In this document: piece after piece, positions 37,443-45,181 of the stretch
How the letters are laid out: each line of letters opens with the position of its first letter
How positions within the stretch are numbered: the stretch's first letter is position 1
Notes under the pieces: generated by a model
The model's database searches: none
What the model was told of the DNA's origin: nothing
The model's input: only the letters and a program-made list of their open reading frames with translations
Program-made: the position numbers and the translations under genes
Assembly: GCA_016699695.1 (NCBI GenBank)
Contig: CP065006.1
Coordinates: forward strand, 3,348,001-3,412,000
Direction of reading: 5' to 3'
Length of the DNA: 64,000 nucleotides
From: Bacteroidota bacterium
GTDB lineage: Bacteria > Bacteroidota > Bacteroidia > Bacteroidales > UBA10428

Positions 37443-39071
37443 TTAATTGGCTGTGATATTCCTGATTTCTACGTTATCGTTTTCTCTCGAAAACATGGCA
37501 TCTTTTACATACCTCCATTCGAGTGTATGATTGCCAGGAGCTATGCTGGTAGAATAAAAGTATTTCCAATCAATGACCCCGCTTTCGCCGTTAAGGAGTA
37601 TCACCCCATCGAGAAGGAAATAAAACTTATCATAACCATACTCAGAACTAACCTTGTATTCGAATGATAAGTTTAGGTCGTTCGTATTAAAGAGTGTGGC
37701 AAGCATGTTGGTGGTTTCGTTGTCGTTTATATCCGGACTCTGATAATGGTTGCTAACAATCAGGGTCCAGGGAGTAGAAATATTCAGCATTGTGGCCTCA
37801 TGGTCATTGAGCGTACTCACAATTACCCCAGTGGCGGCTTCAATCCGTTGGGTTTTTGTTTTTGAAGGATTGAATACCACAAGGGTATCATAACCCGATT
37901 CCACTAGGAATATTCCTGAACTGGCGCCCGGCTCGACTAACATACCCAGATATTCTCCTCCTTCTGAATAAAGCATAAGAGGTTCTGTGGTATTATTGGT
38001 GAAGGAAATATCTTTGTACTTGGGGCCAATAGCCAGTTTGGCAGTATCGTGGGTTACAATGTGCATGCTTTTAAAAGACCCTATGCTGGTAGATCCGTCA
38101 ACCGATTTGGCCGAAATTGTATAAGTTTCTTCGGGTATCAGGAACAGTGTAGAATTAAAGGCCGGTATAATCGAAAGTCCATTGGTCGATCCGTCTACTT
38201 TGGCTATTTGTTCTATCAGCTTATCGTTGGCATATATGGTAACCGGGTTGGCAGTTTTATTGAAAATGCGTGTGTAACCATATTTTCCTACAATGCTGTA
38301 GAATACCGGAATATCAATGTCTGCTGTTTTATGTTCAGCGTTGATTACAATGTTGTTTACCTCATTCCACCCAATTTCAATTATTTCGCCTGTGGTCGAA
38401 TTGGGGTCGGAATACCAGTAGCGGAAATAAAGGAAGTGGATTCCATAATCGATACTTACTTTTTTATCGCTTGCCCCGGGCTGCAAGGAGGCTAGTTTCG
38501 AACCATTCTTGCTGTTGAGCATCACATCTACCTGGTAAATTACTTGCTGATTGTATTCGTCAAGGTTTGGGTAGCTCAACGATAAGGTTCCTGAACTGCT
38601 GTTGGCATCGCTATTGGTAATTATCCAGTTGGCACGTTCGGCGGGCAGGGTGTTGCTTGACAGTGCTACACTCCATTGACGGTATACCTTTTCTTCCTCG
38701 GGATTGTCTTTGTTGGTGATATCGCCCGATTTCCATACCTGAAGGGTGAACACGTTGTTCTCCTGGTTTGGGATATTCAGGATAAAATTTTCCGCATCGG
38801 CAGGTATACACTGTTTGTATTCATTGTTTGCATATAAAAACAACAATTCACCAGTCTGGTTTGTAATGGAAAGGTTTCCCTCGATGTCAGCCTGACAGAC
38901 TTCCTGGTTCGGGTCGATGATATAGTTACAAGAACCATCGTCGATGTCGGCGGACACATCGTAATTGGTGGCGTTTGGATCCATGCACCCTTCGCGGTAA
39001 ACCTCGCACTGCGTGAAAAATAACGTGCTGAAAGCAAGTAAAATTAGGGGTGTTATTTTTCTGGTTCTCAT
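37443..39071 (-). CDS. Repeat lipoprotein A of the tandem cluster
   Basis: 542 residues with a lipoprotein signal (lipobox FFTQC). Near the start is a CxDPxAxNYDVxAxxDDGSC motif, seen in many secreted Bacteroidetes proteins. The body holds at least three recurring units of about 130 residues, each opening with a pattern like N-x-T-x-x-P/E-x-x-L/I-Y. Its first 250 residues closely follow those of the neighbouring lipoprotein B (shared LNIPN, RxW, LSS, RAxWxI, LNxxxGxKxxSLxPG, DYG, YWxSDxNS, GWxE). Function unknown; likely surface- or periplasm-exposed. It starts 58 bases downstream of lipoprotein B, with a hairpin between them. Confidence 0.7.
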   Translation of the reverse strand: MRTRKITPLILLAFSTLFFTQCEVYREGCMDPNATNYDVSADIDDGSCNYIIDPNQEVCQADIEGNLSITNQTGELLFLYANNEYKQCIPADAENFILNIPNQENNVFTLQVWKSGDITNKDNPEEEKVYRQWSVALSSNTLPAERANWIITNSDANSSSGTLSLSYPNLDEYNQQVIYQVDVMLNSKNGSKLASLQPGASDKKVSIDYGIHFLYFRYWYSDPNSTTGEIIEIGWNEVNNIVINAEHKTADIDIPVFYSIVGKYGYTRIFNKTANPVTIYANDKLIEQIAKVDGSTNGLSIIPAFNSTLFLIPEETYTISAKSVDGSTSIGSFKSMHIVTHDTAKLAIGPKYKDISFTNNTTEPLMLYSEGGEYLGMLVEPGASSGIFLVESGYDTLVVFNPSKTKTQRIEAATGVIVSTLNDHEATMLNISTPWTLIVSNHYQSPDINDNETTNMLATLFNTNDLNLSFEYKVSSEYGYDKFYFLLDGVILLNGESGVIDWKYFYSTSIAPGNHTLEWRYVKDAMFSRENDNVEIRNITAN

Positions 39072-39088
39072 AGCATAGAGATTAAGAA

Positions 39089-39117
39089 AGAGAACTGTTC
39101 AATTTGAACAGTTCTCT
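39089..39117 (-). terminator. Perfect hairpin between the two repeat lipoproteins
   Basis: Twelve-base perfect inverted repeat AGAGAACTGTTC / GAACAGTTCTCT with a five-base loop, between the stop of lipoprotein B and the start of lipoprotein A. Only a short T-rich stretch follows, so it may be a partial terminator that lowers expression of the downstream genes. Confidence 0.7.
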
Positions 39118-39129
39118 GGTTATTAAATA

Positions 39130-40161
39130 TTATTTGTTATTGGTTGTGTCGGCAAGTCCATCAACTTTCCAGCCTACTACATCGTCTGCAATCACTGTAA
39201 TGTCAATGGTTTCAACAACCTGAACTGTAGTAAGGGTTTGTGCCTTCAGACGGAATTCTTTTTCGGTTGCACCTTCTTCTGTGATTGGCAGGAAGAATGT
39301 ATACACTCCGTCAATATCTAGAGTCGAAAGGTTTTTGGTATTTCCATCTTCCAGGTAACATACTGCTTCAATCAGCTTGTCTCCAACGAAAATTTGCACA
39401 GGCTCACCGGAGTAGTTCGCGATTTCAACTCCTGCATATTTAGTGCCCTGGTTACCTGCTGATCCCAGATGAGGAATAGTCATGGTAATATCTTTACGGT
39501 TTTCGTTCAGAATTAACCAGATGTCTTTTTCATCACCATTCACTAGCTGCTTTTCAATCCATCCCATTTCTTCAAAACCAACATTGCTGTTCTGATCGCT
39601 GAACCAGTAGAGATAATGCATGGTGTAGTTACCGTAATCAACACCCACTTTCTTGTATTGATCGCCTGGTTTCAAGCTTGATATTTTTGCACCTGTACGG
39701 CCGTTTAGGTATACATCGACAAAATTATCGGTACCACCAAAGTAGGAAAGATTTAAAGTAGCTACATCTGTATACTGACTTGCCCCACTAATGTGCCAGG
39801 TAGCTCTTTGCGATACAGTAGTTTCGCTCGAGAGCGGAATCAACCACCTTTTAAAAGCAAGGGATGGATCGGGGTTGTTGACATCTTCGTACACATCGGT
39901 CCACAAATACAAATCGAGCTGCACGGTTCCTTCCGAGGGGTTCGGAATATTAACGAGGTAATCGGTAGCTGAGGCAGGAATTTTTTTAATCACTACCTGG
40001 TCTTTGTACAATACCAGTTGCTCGTTTGAGTTATTGATAATTAAGAGGTTGCCGGCCGCATCGGGCTGGTCGGGTTCGAAAACAGTAGGCTCTTCGATAA
40101 GCTCGCACGAAGTGACAAGCATGAAAGAGGCAATCGATAGTGAATAGAGTAGTCGTTTCAT
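39130..40161 (-). CDS. Repeat lipoprotein B of the tandem cluster
   Basis: 343 residues with a lipoprotein signal (lipobox VTSC). It contains two of the units seen in lipoprotein A: one around NSNEQLVLYKDQ (about 45-56) and one around NYSGEPVQIFVGDKLIEA (about 249-266), the latter echoing ANDKLIEQ in lipoprotein A. The N-terminal two-thirds aligns with lipoprotein A without large gaps, so the two arose by duplication. It lacks the DDGSC motif. Function unknown. Confidence 0.7.
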   Translation of the reverse strand: MKRLLYSLSIASFMLVTSCELIEEPTVFEPDQPDAAGNLLIINNSNEQLVLYKDQVVIKKIPASATDYLVNIPNPSEGTVQLDLYLWTDVYEDVNNPDPSLAFKRWLIPLSSETTVSQRATWHISGASQYTDVATLNLSYFGGTDNFVDVYLNGRTGAKISSLKPGDQYKKVGVDYGNYTMHYLYWFSDQNSNVGFEEMGWIEKQLVNGDEKDIWLILNENRKDITMTIPHLGSAGNQGTKYAGVEIANYSGEPVQIFVGDKLIEAVCYLEDGNTKNLSTLDIDGVYTFFLPITEEGATEKEFRLKAQTLTTVQVVETIDITVIADDVVGWKVDGLADTTNNK

Positions 40162-40508
40162 ATCAAAGAAAATTTAGTGTGACTGTATACTATAAGTGAA
40201 ATAATTATTCCCAGGTTTAATAAAGGGTGAAAGAGGCTAAAATGGTCGGGGCATCCCTGGTAGGGTCCATTTTCGGGGTAGAACATTGTAATAACTTTCA
40301 TTCTTTTGAGGTTTTAACGGCCTAACTTAACCAAATTTGATGCCAAACTGAACTTAGCCAAAATTCATTCTTTAAACCTCAAAGACAAAGGCCTTTTTTT
40401 AGGGTTGCATGGGTGAATTGAAAAAATTAAGTTTTTTTAACTAGTCCGAAAAAAAATCTATAAAAAGGGGCCTGTCATAAGATAGAAATTAAGGTTTTTG
40501 ACTTTCAA
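40162..40508. other. Intergenic region upstream of the repeat-lipoprotein cluster
   Basis: 347 bases, with several A and T runs and a loose inverted repeat near 40390-40480. It should contain the promoter of the lipoprotein cluster and the end of the SemiSWEET-VOC transcript. I see no ORF and no exact TTTG/TAnnTTTG pair. Confidence 0.4.
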
Positions 40509-41135
40509 TTACACCGTAACCTCAACAAGGTTTCCTTCCGTGTCGCGAAACAGGAATTCGTAATAACCATCGCCTGTAACGCGGGGACCTTTTAAAATTT
40601 CTATTTTTTCTTTTCGAAAGTGTTCTGCAAACTCATCTACCCGTTTCTTCGATCCTACACTGATACAAAAATGGCCACTTAGTTGTGCCTTTTCTTGTTC
40701 ACTATTCTTGTTGTACATAAGTTCGAGGCTTGCTCCGGAAGAAAAATTAATGAAATACGATTGAAATCCGCTTGTTGGATTTTTGTATAACATACTACAT
40801 GTTGCCTTAAAGTGGTGGCAGTAAAAATCTTTCATTTCTTCTAAATTGCTGGTCCAGAGTGCTACATGTTTTATCTTCTGGGCATGGCCGGGCTTGATGA
40901 TATAATATAAGATTGAACATGCAAGGACCAGGGTAACGGAATTAGCCAGAATAATCGGAAGGTCATTGACTAACAGACCATAGATCAGCCAGAGTAAGAT
41001 ACCTGTGCAAAGCAAACCAAACATTGCGGGCGAGAGGTCGTCGGTCGACTTGGTTTTCCAGGTTTTGATGGCTTGTGGTAGAAAAGCAAAGGTGGTTAGT
41101 GCAGCTGCTGTAAGTCCTATTATTTTAATGTACAT
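40509..41135 (-). CDS. SemiSWEET transporter fused to a VOC (glyoxalase-fold) domain
   Basis: 208 residues in one uninterrupted frame. Residues 1-82 are a complete SemiSWEET sugar-transporter half with three helices (about 4-20, 38-54, 59-79) and the Pro-Gln of the PQ motif (20-21). Residues 86-208 are a VOC domain beginning KIKHVALWTSNLEEMKDFY, with all four metal-ligand positions of the family occupied: His90, Glu138, His155, Glu205. SemiSWEETs dimerise to pass sugars; VOC domains are metal-dependent enzymes or binding proteins. The VOC part would face the side where the C-terminus emerges. The join is tight, with only a few residues between the domains. Such a fusion is not one I know as standard. 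Confidence 0.82.
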   Translation of the reverse strand: MYIKIIGLTAAALTTFAFLPQAIKTWKTKSTDDLSPAMFGLLCTGILLWLIYGLLVNDLPIILANSVTLVLACSILYYIIKPGHAQKIKHVALWTSNLEEMKDFYCHHFKATCSMLYKNPTSGFQSYFINFSSGASLELMYNKNSEQEKAQLSGHFCISVGSKKRVDEFAEHFRKEKIEILKGPRVTGDGYYEFLFRDTEGNLVEVTV

Positions 41136-41186
41136 ATGGGGATGAGTAGTTTATTAAAAAAAACAATTTCGAAACAAGCCACAAAA

Positions 41187-43136
41187 TTATTCATCATCAG
41201 TTAAAAAGTCCTTGAGCACACCAATCAGTTTACCTTTTTCAATGGGTTTGGAAAGGTATCCGTCAAAGCCGCTCTCAAGGATATTTTTTTCGTCTTCCAG
41301 GCGTGCAAATGCAGTTTGTGCAATAATGGGTATGCGAATGTTCATCTCACGCAGTCGCTGAAAGGTTTCGAAACCATCCATGTCTGGCATTTTTATATCC
41401 ATTAATATAAGGTGTGGCTTGTGTGCAATGCAATAATCAAGTGCTTCTATGCCGTTTTTCGACCAGGCAAGCTGAACCCTTGTTTTGCGGAGAAGGGCTT
41501 TGAGCAATTCGTAATTCGAAGGGTCGTCTTCTACAATAAGTATGGTTTTATGTTCGAAGGTTTTTTCGCCTTCTGTTTTTCCGAAAAAGAAACTCTTCGG
41601 AAGCGTATCTGAAATGTGTATATCTTTTGGAGCCGGGATAGTGAAGTAAAAAGTCGATCCTTCGCCTGGGTTTGATTCCAGCCAGATTTCACCTTCGAGA
41701 AGTTCTATAATTTTTTTCGAAATGGTAAGGCCCAAACCAGCACCCCGGTATAGTTTGTCATTATCCGATTCGAGTTTGGCAAAGCGATCGAAGACTATTT
41801 GCTGCGTGAGTGTGTCCATGCCAATGCCGGTATCGGCCACATAAAATTTCACGTATTTTTTTCTTTCCTGGTTTTTTATCTTTTCGGTAAGGGTTACTCC
41901 CAGGCATATTTTTCCGCTATGCGTAAATTTAATCGAATTACCCAGTAAATTCGATAGCACTTGTTTGAATCTGAAAGTATCGGTTTCAATTACCAGGTTG
42001 GCTAAACTTGGAGGAATATCGAGCAGGAGCTCAACACGATCATTGTTATTGGCAAAGTTGATTTCTTTGAACGTCACGAAGATTTCCTGCAATATTTCAT
42101 TCAGGTTACAGCTTTCCAGACTGATTTTAAGTTGCCCGGCTTCGATTTTAGAAATGTCCAGAATATCATCTATGAGGTGCAGCAGAGTATTGCAGCTCGA
42201 ATTGATCAGTTCGACATATTCGGTGCGCTCTTCCGAGGTGATGGAGGCATCGCCCAGAAGTCCGGCAAAGCCCACGATGGAATTCATGGGAGTTCTTATT
42301 TCGTGCGACATGTTGGCTAAAAATGCAGATTTCAGCTTGTCGGCATTTTCAGCCTGGTCTTTGGCTTTTTTGAGCTGCAGTTCGGTATCGTCCCTCTTCT
42401 GATCGTGCAATGAAATCTGCTCCATCATTTTATTAAAACCCTCGTACAGGATCCCAATTTCGTTGTTATATCGTTTTGTTACCCTGATGCTGAAATCTGT
42501 TTCTTCGCTGATAACCTTTTGGGTAATTGCTGCCAGCTCCAGGATAGGCTCAGAGATAATTTTTTGCAGCAGATAGGCAAGAAGAAATACCAGGATGGCA
42601 ATAAAGAATAAAACCAGAGCAATTGCTTTTTGATTTTTTCTTATCGACAGGCGAGCCTGGTCGAGCGAATAGTTAATAATTACAGTACCATGAAACTCAT
42701 TCTGGTATACAACCGGTGCCAGGGCCAGCAGGGTGCTTTGTGGGGGATAAAATTTACCATATTTCTTTTCAATTTCAACAATGGTGTCCCTGCCCATGGT
42801 ATAACCTTCCAATGTTTTTGGAATAGTTTTATCCTTGAGGTTAAAGGTATCGAAAAGCTCTCCCTTTCGGTTATACACAGCTGCAAACAAAACAGCAGGG
42901 TTCGACTCGAGCGACTGAAGCACTTCTTGTGTTTCCTGACGGATGCCAAAAACCAGAGGTGCACTGCAATAATCGGCAATAAAATTTGCAGTGTAGGAGG
43001 CTTCCCGTTTCAGTGCATCTTTTTGTCTTATTATTTCCCGAAGAGTAAAAAAGCCAAACGAAAGACTTGAGATGATCAGAAAGATCACCATCACCATGAG
43101 AATGATTTTATACCGGATTGAAATATCTTTCAGCAT
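41187..43136 (-). CDS. CHASE8 hybrid sensor histidine kinase / response regulator
   Basis: 649 residues. Two membrane helices (about 12-34 and 172-193) enclose a periplasmic domain whose pattern (ASYTANFIADYCSAPLVFG, then ESNPAVLFAAVYNRKGELF) is that of CHASE8, the sensor of YfiN-type proteins. A HAMP linker follows (about 195-245), then HisKA with His278 in SHEIRTPM, an ATPase domain (DTGIGM, GAGLGL), and a receiver with Asp580 in LMDIKMP. No DNA-binding output domain. The upstream gene, two bases away, is YfiR-like, the known partner of CHASE8 sensors. Confidence 0.9.
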   Translation of the reverse strand: MLKDISIRYKIILMVMVIFLIISSLSFGFFTLREIIRQKDALKREASYTANFIADYCSAPLVFGIRQETQEVLQSLESNPAVLFAAVYNRKGELFDTFNLKDKTIPKTLEGYTMGRDTIVEIEKKYGKFYPPQSTLLALAPVVYQNEFHGTVIINYSLDQARLSIRKNQKAIALVLFFIAILVFLLAYLLQKIISEPILELAAITQKVISEETDFSIRVTKRYNNEIGILYEGFNKMMEQISLHDQKRDDTELQLKKAKDQAENADKLKSAFLANMSHEIRTPMNSIVGFAGLLGDASITSEERTEYVELINSSCNTLLHLIDDILDISKIEAGQLKISLESCNLNEILQEIFVTFKEINFANNNDRVELLLDIPPSLANLVIETDTFRFKQVLSNLLGNSIKFTHSGKICLGVTLTEKIKNQERKKYVKFYVADTGIGMDTLTQQIVFDRFAKLESDNDKLYRGAGLGLTISKKIIELLEGEIWLESNPGEGSTFYFTIPAPKDIHISDTLPKSFFFGKTEGEKTFEHKTILIVEDDPSNYELLKALLRKTRVQLAWSKNGIEALDYCIAHKPHLILMDIKMPDMDGFETFQRLREMNIRIPIIAQTAFARLEDEKNILESGFDGYLSKPIEKGKLIGVLKDFLTDDE

Positions 43137-43138
43137 AA

Positions 43139-43678
43139 CTATTCTTTAATCACAGGTTCTACGATCCGTGCAATGTTTAATAAACGATAACTTACAAAGA
43201 AACCAGAATTTTGCATGGATGTTTCGTTTATCTCGAACTTTATATATTGATCTTCGATGTAAAAGTTAATGTGCACCCCCGATTGTGCATAGTTTCCGGT
43301 ATCGCCAATAAGCAAGATAGGCTTATTTTTAGTTTTCTCGACGATACTATTGAGTTCTTCAGTTTTCATTTCTGGCAGCACCAATACCTGGTAATCTATC
43401 GTATCGGAAAATTGTTTTAACCATACCGTTTTCACAGGTTTTCCGCAAAGGGAATGCTTACTCAATAGCACAGTCATTTGTTCGTGAAATGATTTGTTTT
43501 GGAGAGTTGCAATGGTAAACACCGGAGAATTGGAACTTGTAGAGGGCCATTCGATAAAATAAGTGAATTTGCCAATCCACAAGGCTTTGAGTGTAATTTC
43601 ATCAACTTCCTGTGCCTGAACAAATAGCGGCAAGCATAAAAAATAACAGACTGAAAGTGCTTTGCTTTTTATAGTCAT
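43139..43678 (-). CDS. YfiR-family periplasmic protein
   Basis: 179 residues using the ATG at 43678, which starts a signal peptide ending FVQAQ; an in-frame ATG at 43717 would add 13 residues in front. YfiR family signs are LKALWIGKFTYFIEWP (about 28-43) and the late HINFYIEDQYIKFEIN with SGFFVSYRLLNIARIV at the end. In Pseudomonas, YfiR is a periplasmic repressor of the CHASE8 diguanylate cyclase YfiN. Here it precedes a CHASE8 histidine kinase, so it likely controls a phosphorelay instead. Confidence 0.82.
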   Translation of the reverse strand: MTIKSKALSVCYFLCLPLFVQAQEVDEITLKALWIGKFTYFIEWPSTSSNSPVFTIATLQNKSFHEQMTVLLSKHSLCGKPVKTVWLKQFSDTIDYQVLVLPEMKTEELNSIVEKTKNKPILLIGDTGNYAQSGVHINFYIEDQYIKFEINETSMQNSGFFVSYRLLNIARIVEPVIKE

Positions 43679-43730
43679 TGAAATAAAATCGAAACCCCAA
43701 TCTTTAAAAATAGCCATTATTTTTCATATA

Positions 43731-43746
43731 ACAGACCATAGTCTGT
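43731..43746. promoter_or_regulatory. Perfect palindrome upstream of yfiR
   Basis: ACAGACcataGTCTGT, six-base arms around four bases, 53 bases before the yfiR start. Size and position fit an operator, though it could be chance in AT-rich DNA. Confidence 0.3.
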
Positions 43747-43979
43747 TTAATTCATAATTATCAGTTCTCACTGATTTAATAGACTTATTTGGGTTAAAAA
43801 AGGCAGAATAATAAAGAATTTTAATTTAACTAAAGAAATTGATTTAAAAAAAAGGGGTATGTATTGAAAAAAGTATAAATAAATTGTTAGATACCCTAAA
43901 AATAAGGATCAAATAACAAAAAAGAAAGAAAAATGTGAAAATAAGTATCAAAAAATAGGGTGTAGTAATAAAAAAGTAT

Positions 43980-43987
43980 TATTTTTG
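43980..43987 (+). promoter_or_regulatory. -7 box of the OM protein / P-II / Amt operon
   Basis: TATTTTTG, exact match to TAnnTTTG, 36 bases before the ATG. No clear -33 box is present, which may mean that an activator is needed. Confidence 0.4.
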
Positions 43988-44023
43988 AAGCGTCAATCAA
44001 TTAATAACTTAAAATTATAAGCT

Positions 44024-44713
44024 ATGAAAAGTCTCAGAATTTATCTTTTATCTGCCTTAGTGGCATTAGTGAGTAGTTTTTCTGTTGTGAATGCGCAGGA
44101 AGAAACAGCATCTGAATCGCCTTTTAGTATAGGTGCCGATGTAGTTAGTAATTATGTATGGCGTGGAACTAAATTTGGTGGTCCCTCTATACAGCCAGGT
44201 TTGGAAGTCGGATTAGGAAATTTCGCCGTTGGAGCCTGGGGTTCCTTTTCGTTGAATGGGTTTGACATTCAGGAAAACGATTTTTACATTACCTACTCTG
44301 TTGGTAATCTGGGTCTGTCTTTAACTGATTATTACTATCAAGGACCTTTGTTTGATTTTTCTGATACTGCTGGAAGTCATGCCTTTGAAGTAGGTGCCTC
44401 ATACAATTTCGGAAATTTCGGACTTTTAGCAGGATTAGTGCTTAATGAAGCTCCAGGTGCCGGCTCTGCTGGTGGTGACTTGTACATCGAAGCCAATTAT
44501 GCCTTTGAGTATTTTAGTTTGTTTGCTGGTGTGGGTAACGGATGGTATACACTAGACGAAGATCCCACCAAGGATGAATTTGGATTAGTAAACCTTGGAA
44601 TTTCTGCCGAAAAGGAAATAAACACAGGTAATCTTTCTATCCCGGTTTTTGGTTCTGTAATTGTGAATCCACAGGCTGAAATTGCCTACCTTGTTGTAGG
44701 TTTCTCATTCTAA
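44024..44713 (+). CDS. Outer-membrane beta-barrel protein linked to ammonium transport (TorF-like)
   Basis: 229 residues with a signal peptide (about 1-24, ending VNAQ). The mature N-terminus has the SIGADVVSNYVWRGTKFGGPSIQPG pattern of the TorF/Gcw_chp putative porin family, followed by alternating strands and a terminal aromatic residue (VVGFSF). It sits directly upstream of the P-II and amt genes on the same strand, so it may let ammonium or another nitrogen source cross the outer membrane. This role is inferred from position. Confidence 0.75.
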   Translation: MKSLRIYLLSALVALVSSFSVVNAQEETASESPFSIGADVVSNYVWRGTKFGGPSIQPGLEVGLGNFAVGAWGSFSLNGFDIQENDFYITYSVGNLGLSLTDYYYQGPLFDFSDTAGSHAFEVGASYNFGNFGLLAGLVLNEAPGAGSAGGDLYIEANYAFEYFSLFAGVGNGWYTLDEDPTKDEFGLVNLGISAEKEINTGNLSIPVFGSVIVNPQAEIAYLVVGFSF

Positions 44714-44739
44714 GTACGTTACAAAATGCCATAATACAA

Positions 44740-44766
44740 GCATCCCGCAGTTTTTCTGTGGGATGC
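44740..44766 (+). terminator. Hairpin between OM protein gene and glnK
   Basis: Eleven-base stem GCATCCCGCAG / CTGTGGGATGC (one G-U pair in RNA) with a TTTTT loop. No T run follows, so it may be an attenuator or an RNA-processing site that sets different levels for the barrel protein and the P-II/Amt genes. Confidence 0.55.
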
Positions 44767-44801
44767 ATTAGAAAGTTGTTATCATATAAAAAATATAACA
44801 G

Positions 44802-45158
44802 ATGAAAAAAATAGAAGCTATCATTCGAAAAACAAAATTCGAAGAGGTTACAAAAGCCTTGCATGACATCAACATCGAGTTTTTCTCTTACTGGGATGTA
44901 AGAGGTAATGGAAAAACCCACGAAGCACGCATATATCGCGGTGTGGCCTACGATACAAGTATCATCGAACGCACCATGTTAACACTAGTGGTGCGCGACA
45001 AAAACCTCGAAAAAACAGTAAAATGTATTATGGAGGCTGCGAAAACAGGTGAGGTTGGCGATGGTAAAATATTTGTTTCGGAAATGCTCGACTCGTATCG
45101 CATCCGTAACGGCCAACGTGGTGATGAATCGCTTTACATCAAGGGCGAAGAAGAATAG
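44802..45158 (+). CDS. glnK: P-II family nitrogen regulatory protein
   Basis: 118 residues. P-II proteins sense 2-oxoglutarate and ATP/ADP and control ammonium transport by binding Amt. The T-loop contains Tyr50 in YRGVAYD, at the place of the uridylylated Tyr51 of E. coli GlnB. The B-loop TGEVGDGKIFV (about 81-91) and the C-terminal RNGQRGDESL are conserved. The C-terminal tail is a few residues longer and acidic. It lies 23 bases before amt, the classic glnK-amt pair. Confidence 0.95.
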   Translation: MKKIEAIIRKTKFEEVTKALHDINIEFFSYWDVRGNGKTHEARIYRGVAYDTSIIERTMLTLVVRDKNLEKTVKCIMEAAKTGEVGDGKIFVSEMLDSYRIRNGQRGDESLYIKGEEE

Positions 45159-45181
45159 AACCTATTGTTTTACAACTTAAA

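Larger units (their letters stand above)
43679..44023. other. AT-rich intergenic region, yfiR / ammonium operon
   Basis: About 345 bases between divergent genes, very AT-rich. It holds a perfect palindrome at 43731-43746 and a promoter box at 43980-43987. I see no sigma-54 type GG-N10-GC site and no ORF. Confidence 0.5.

Noticed and set aside
40390..40490. Loose inverted repeat (AGGCCTTTTTTTAG with CTATAAAAAGGGGCCT) as a terminator
   Set aside because: The arms are far apart and imperfect, so I describe it only as part of the gap and do not call a terminator.
43718..44023. Sigma-54 promoter for the ammonium operon
   Set aside because: No GG-N10-GC site is present, and Bacteroidota commonly regulate nitrogen genes by other means.
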